13,303 nt of DNA from Planctomycetota bacterium. GTDB lineage: Bacteria > Planctomycetota > Planctomycetia > Pirellulales > Thermoguttaceae. The stretch's first letter is position 1. Every line of letters begins with the position of its first letter. The stretch lies in NCBI GenBank assembly GCA_021784975.1, contig JAJYGU010000369.1:1-13303 (forward strand). The letters run 5' to 3'. Positions 10,342-13,303 of the stretch are shown in pieces. The translations under genes were made by a program, and so were the position numbers. Below the pieces are notes generated by a model, which had not been told where the DNA came from, did no database searches, and saw only the letters and a list, made by a program, of their open reading frames with translations.

Positions 10342-12847
10342 ACAGTTGCCGCAAGGCCAACAGCACTTGCCCCAAGGCCAGGCCGCCATCGCCGGGCGGA
10401 ACCTCTTGGTGAGTATATACCACGAAGCCCGCAGCCGACAATCGTCGGCGAGTCCGCTCGGCCAGCAGGGCGTTTTGAAAGCACCCGCCGGTCAACGCCA
10501 CCTGTCGGCATCCAACATGACCAGCGACCGCCACTGCCATCTCGGCCAACGCATTGTGAAACCGCGCACTGATGCGGCCCACCGGCACTCCCGCCTCTCG
10601 ATCGGCCAATACTCCGCGCACCACCGGTTCCCAGTCGATCACCAGGGTCCCTTTCCTCTCCGGACACCGAGCGAAGGTTGTTTCGGAGCAGGGCCGTTGA
10701 ATGCTTCCCCTCTCCCTTTGGGAGAGGGGCCAGGGGTGAGGGGAGCCCACATTACAGCCGTCTACCTCGCATTCTCGCTCAAGACAGGCAAACGAATAGG
10801 CGGCTTCTTCGCCCTCGTCGGCCGCATATTCCAGCGCCATGGCGGCCTGCCCTTCGAAGCTGATCACCGCCGGCAACCCGCACAAGACCGCCACCGCGTC
10901 GAACAGCCGGCCCATGCTGCTCGTCCGCGGCGAGTTCAGACCGCGGGCCAGCATGATTTGCAAGGCCTCGATCTCGCTTGCTTGGAACCAGGCTGCCGCG
11001 ATTTCCGCCGCAACCGGCCCCAAAATCTCGTGCAGCAAACCGAAGGCCGAGCGACGTGGTTGGCGAACGGCCCGGTCACCGCCCGGCAGGGTGAAGGTCC
11101 GCAGATGGGCCACGCGACGGCAGCTCGCGCCGTCGCAGAGCAGCGTTTCGCCGCCCCACACCGTTCCGTCCGGACCGTAACCCGTGCCGTCCCACGAGAA
11201 CCCGAGGACCGGTCCCGTCAGACCGTGTTCGGCCATGCAGGCCGCCACATGGGCGTGATGGTGCTGCACGCGCAACAGGGGCACGCCCCAACGGGCAGCC
11301 AGCGATTCGGCGTGCCGCGTCGAGGCGTAATCGGGGTGCAAGTCGCAGGCCACGGCGTCGGGCTTGGCCTGGAAGAAGTCCAGCAGATCGTCGATTGCCC
11401 CGCGAAATACCTGCACGCTGGGCACACTATCGAGATCGCCAATGTGGGCACTCATCACGACCTGAGCGGCGCCGTGGCGGGCCGACGGTCTGGGAGGCTC
11501 GCCGCCAAGACACAAAGCCACGGTGTTCTTCAAGTGACCGCCGACGGCCAACACGGTCGGCGGGCGACGAACCACCTTGGACTGGCCGACCAACTCACTA
11601 TGCCCAATCTCCAAAGGCAGCGGGGCGAAGCCGCGGGCCCGCCGCAATACCTGCATGCCCGCCTCGCCGAAGCGCACAATCGAGTCGTCCACCGGCCGTA
11701 CGATCGGCCGGTCGTGGGTGAGCCACAGGTCGGCAATGGGACCCAACCGCCGCAGGGCCTCCTCGGTGCCAATCGCCATCGGCTCTTCGGACAGATTGCC
11801 GCTGGTGCAGACGATCGCCCGGCCGATGCCCTGCATCAACAATTGGTGCAACGGCGTGTAGGGCAACATCACGCCGAGATAAGGATTGCCCGGCGCGACG
11901 CCCCCCGTCCCTCGTCTCCCCTCCCCTGCCCTGCTTCGCAGCAGCACGATCGGGGCCCGCGGCGAAATGAGCATCGCGGCCTCGGCGTCGGACAGGTCAC
12001 AGAATTCGCGGGCATCTTCCAACGATGGCAGCATCACCGCAAACGGCCGGTCGGGGCGCCGCTTGCGCTGACGCAAGCGGGCCACCGCCTCAGCACTAGT
12101 GGCATCCGCCAAGAGTTGAAAACCGCCGAGCCCTTTCAACGCCACGATGAGGCCGGACCTTAGGGCCTCGACCGCTTCCGCCAGGGCGGCATCGCCGGAG
12201 GCCAGCCTGCCGCCGCGGGCATCGAGCAGTTGCAGCGCCGGGCCGCACCGCGGACAGGCAATCGGCTGGGCGTGAAAACGGCGATCGGCCGGGTCATCAT
12301 ATTCCGCTTGGCACTCCGGGCACATGGCAAAGCCGGCCATTGCAGTCCGCGGCCGATCGTAGGGCAGTTGCCGAATGATCGACCACCGCGGCCCGCAGCT
12401 CGTGCAATTGGTGAATGGATAGCGATAGCGCCGCTGACGGCGATCCTGGATTTCCGCCAGGCACTCGGGGCAAGTACCAAGATCGGCGGGGATCGCCGGC
12501 CCAGGTGGAGCACTAGCGCCGCTCGTGCGGATCTCGAAAGGCGGCGATTCGCCAGCCGCGCCACCATCCTCCAGCGCAGTTTCCGCCGCCTCGACCAGCT
12601 CGACGCGCGCCTGCGGCGGCGGAGTACGCCGCAAGGCATCGAGAAAGGCGTCGAGCGCGGTCCGTTCGCCCTGAACCTCGATCCGCACCGTGTCCGCCTG
12701 GTTGACCACCCAGCCGCCAAGTCCAAGCTGGGTAGCCAGATGGTAAACAAACGGACGAAAGCCGACGCCTTGCACCACGCCGCGCACGGTGATCGCCAAG
12801 CGGCGCGGAGTCGACAATCCGGATTGGCGATTCACGTTGCTATCCAC
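10340..12847 (-). CDS. hypF: Carbamoyltransferase HypF, with two repeat-derived insertions
   Basis: HypF uses carbamoyl phosphate and ATP to make a carbamoyl-adenylate and loads the carbamoyl group on HypE, the source of the hydrogenase cyanide ligands. Domains in order: acylphosphatase (VRGVVQGVGFRPFV, 21-34, R31), then zinc fingers with C126, C129, C148, C151 and C176, C179, C198, C201 in the exact CX2CX18CX2CX24CX2CX18CX2C spacing. A YrdC-like domain follows (KGLGGFQLLADA, KRRPDRPFAVM, TSGNLSEEP), then a Kae1-like domain with HHHAHVAACMAEH (529-541), FSWDGTGYGPDG and the C-terminal LTGGCFQNALL. Its 835 residues exceed the usual 750-780. The excess includes residues 306-318 (RAGEGRRGTGGVA) and 699-734 (with SPHPWPLSQRERG), both from DNA repeats. 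The GTG at 12847 is the first start after an in-frame stop and has no ribosome site; the GTG at codon 5 is an alternative. It lies 76 bases after hypB. Confidence 0.96.
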   Translation of the reverse strand: MDSNVNRQSGLSTPRRLAITVRGVVQGVGFRPFVYHLATQLGLGGWVVNQADTVRIEVQGERTALDAFLDALRRTPPPQARVELVEAAETALEDGGAAGESPPFEIRTSGASAPPGPAIPADLGTCPECLAEIQDRRQRRYRYPFTNCTSCGPRWSIIRQLPYDRPRTAMAGFAMCPECQAEYDDPADRRFHAQPIACPRCGPALQLLDARGGRLASGDAALAEAVEALRSGLIVALKGLGGFQLLADATSAEAVARLRQRKRRPDRPFAVMLPSLEDAREFCDLSDAEAAMLISPRAPIVLLRSRAGEGRRGTGGVAPGNPYLGVMLPYTPLHQLLMQGIGRAIVCTSGNLSEEPMAIGTEEALRRLGPIADLWLTHDRPIVRPVDDSIVRFGEAGMQVLRRARGFAPLPLEIGHSELVGQSKVVRRPPTVLAVGGHLKNTVALCLGGEPPRPSARHGAAQVVMSAHIGDLDSVPSVQVFRGAIDDLLDFFQAKPDAVACDLHPDYASTRHAESLAARWGVPLLRVQHHHAHVAACMAEHGLTGPVLGFSWDGTGYGPDGTVWGGETLLCDGASCRRVAHLRTFTLPGGDRAVRQPRRSAFGLLHEILGPVAAEIAAAWFQASEIEALQIMLARGLNSPRTSSMGRLFDAVAVLCGLPAVISFEGQAAMALEYAADEGEEAAYSFACLERECEVDGCNVGSPHPWPLSQRERGSIQRPCSETTFARCPERKGTLVIDWEPVVRGVLADREAGVPVGRISARFHNALAEMAVAVAGHVGCRQVALTGGCFQNALLAERTRRRLSAAGFVVYTHQEVPPGDGGLALGQVLLALRQL
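10646..10753. repeat. Repeat block inserted in frame near the 3' end of hypF
   Basis: The block contains a perfect palindrome: CCCCTCTCCC at 10707-10716, TTT, GGGAGAGGGG at 10720-10729. Next to it is a unit at 10655-10680 that matches 24 of 26 bases of 6492-6517 inside hypE. Translation gives the tell-tale SPHPWPLSQRERG peptide and a Cys/Arg-rich linker. Known HypF sequences run directly from the EYAAD...YSF region to the DWEPVVRGVLAD region. Confidence 0.85.
11894..11934. repeat. Second short repeat-derived insertion in hypF
   Basis: CTCCCCTCCCCTGCCCTGC at 11916-11934 is identical over 19 bases to 6613-6631 in hypE. It encodes part of RAGEGRRGTGGVA in HypF, just before the conserved YLGVMLPYTPLHQLL of the YrdC-like domain, where relatives have a shorter loop. 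Confidence 0.7.
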
Positions 12848-12923
12848 TAGTACAGTGATTCACCATTGCGGCAGTCTAGCGTGGCACGCGATAAATCCCC
12901 ATGAGCTCGAATGACTACACTCC

Positions 12924-13303
12924 CTAGCGGTGAACCGCCTGAGCCGCCAGCCAATCGGCGGCCGCCGGCATGCCGTCGCCTTGTCGGGCGGAGACCTGGA
13001 ACACAGATGCCTCGGGGGCCAGTCGCTTCATGTCGGCGGTAATCCGCTCCAGGCGGAAGTCGCTATAGGGCAGCAGGTCGATCTTGGTGATGAACAAAGC
13101 CTGGGAGCCCTGGAAGATGGCGGGATATTTGGCGGCCTTGTCGTCGCCTTCACTCACGCTGAGGACGACGATTCGCAGGTGTTCGCCGAGGTCAAATCCG
13201 GCGGTGCACACCAGATTGCCGACGTTCTCGATCATCAGGAGGTCGATGGTTTGGAGATCCAACTCCCGGCCGGCGGAGGCAATCATGTTGGCGTCGAGGT
13301 GGC
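12924..13303 (-). CDS. hypB: Hydrogenase nickel incorporation GTPase HypB (5' part off window)
   Basis: HypB is a SIMIBI-class GTPase that, with HypA, delivers nickel to the hydrogenase large subunit after the iron group is in place. Only the last 125 or so residues are present. The frame is still open at the right edge (HLDANMIASAG), so the ATG at 13286 is internal. Seen here are the start of the metal-binding CH(L/D)A region (the His; the Cys would be just outside), IENVGNLVCTAGFDLGE with its conserved Cys, VVLSVSEGDDKAAKYP, and the base-recognition motif as TKIDLLP. The last has T in place of the commoner N of NKxD, a tolerated variant in GTPases. VFQVSARQGDGM and a DWL-type end also fit. 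The Walker A motif and any His-rich N-terminus are outside. It is the first hyp gene in the window, 76 bases ahead of hypF; hypA may lie further upstream. Confidence 0.95.
   Translation of the reverse strand, partial: HLDANMIASAGRELDLQTIDLLMIENVGNLVCTAGFDLGEHLRIVVLSVSEGDDKAAKYPAIFQGSQALFITKIDLLPYSDFRLERITADMKRLAPEASVFQVSARQGDGMPAAADWLAAQAVHR

Noticed and set aside
10220..12163. A 647-codon + strand open frame antisense to hypF
   Set aside because: It is composition-driven: high GC and few stops opposite a real gene. The translation is rich in R, H, Q and G without recognisable motifs, and the - strand has complete HypF domains.

Overview
The window is high-GC bacterial DNA with a dense gene layout. 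Shine-Dalgarno sites are sparse and GC-rich microrepeats lie between and even inside genes. That texture, a DUF4337-type membrane protein and the protein sequences fit a Planctomycetota-like bacterium best. This taxonomic call is inference; no rRNA or other phylogenetic marker is present. No tRNA, rRNA, CRISPR array or transposase gene was seen.

Left part (1-5525), ordinary housekeeping and hypothetical genes. On the + strand there is the 3' part of accA (fatty acid synthesis), a doubtful small ORF, an NDUFA9-like atypical SDR, and a three-helix DUF4337-type membrane protein. A gene-free stretch with three REP-like hairpins follows. Then a CvpA-family membrane protein gene and dtd (D-aminoacyl-tRNA deacylase) lie on the - strand. 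A repeat-rich divergent intergenic region separates dtd from pdxA (vitamin B6 synthesis, + strand).

Right part (5530-13303), one - strand operon for [NiFe]-hydrogenase maturation. In transcription order it reads hypB (cut by the right edge), hypF, hypC, hypD, a secreted GH36-type alpha-galactosidase, hypE. HypF and HypE make the cyanide ligands, HypC and HypD carry and assemble the Fe(CN)2CO unit, and HypB delivers nickel. The hydrogenase structural genes and hypA are not in the window. hypE ends only 4 bases from the convergent pdxA.

Two things stand out. First, the exported glycosidase gene sits between hypD and hypE with ATGA stop/start overlaps on both sides, so a polysaccharide-degradation enzyme is translationally wired into a cytosolic metallocofactor operon. 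Second, dispersed microrepeats have entered the hyp genes themselves. hypE carries an in-frame block of about 65 codons made of several repeat families. hypF carries two in-frame blocks, some of the same DNA units being read in different frames. The hypC C-terminus, the hypD leader and the hypE N-terminus are also made of repeat DNA.
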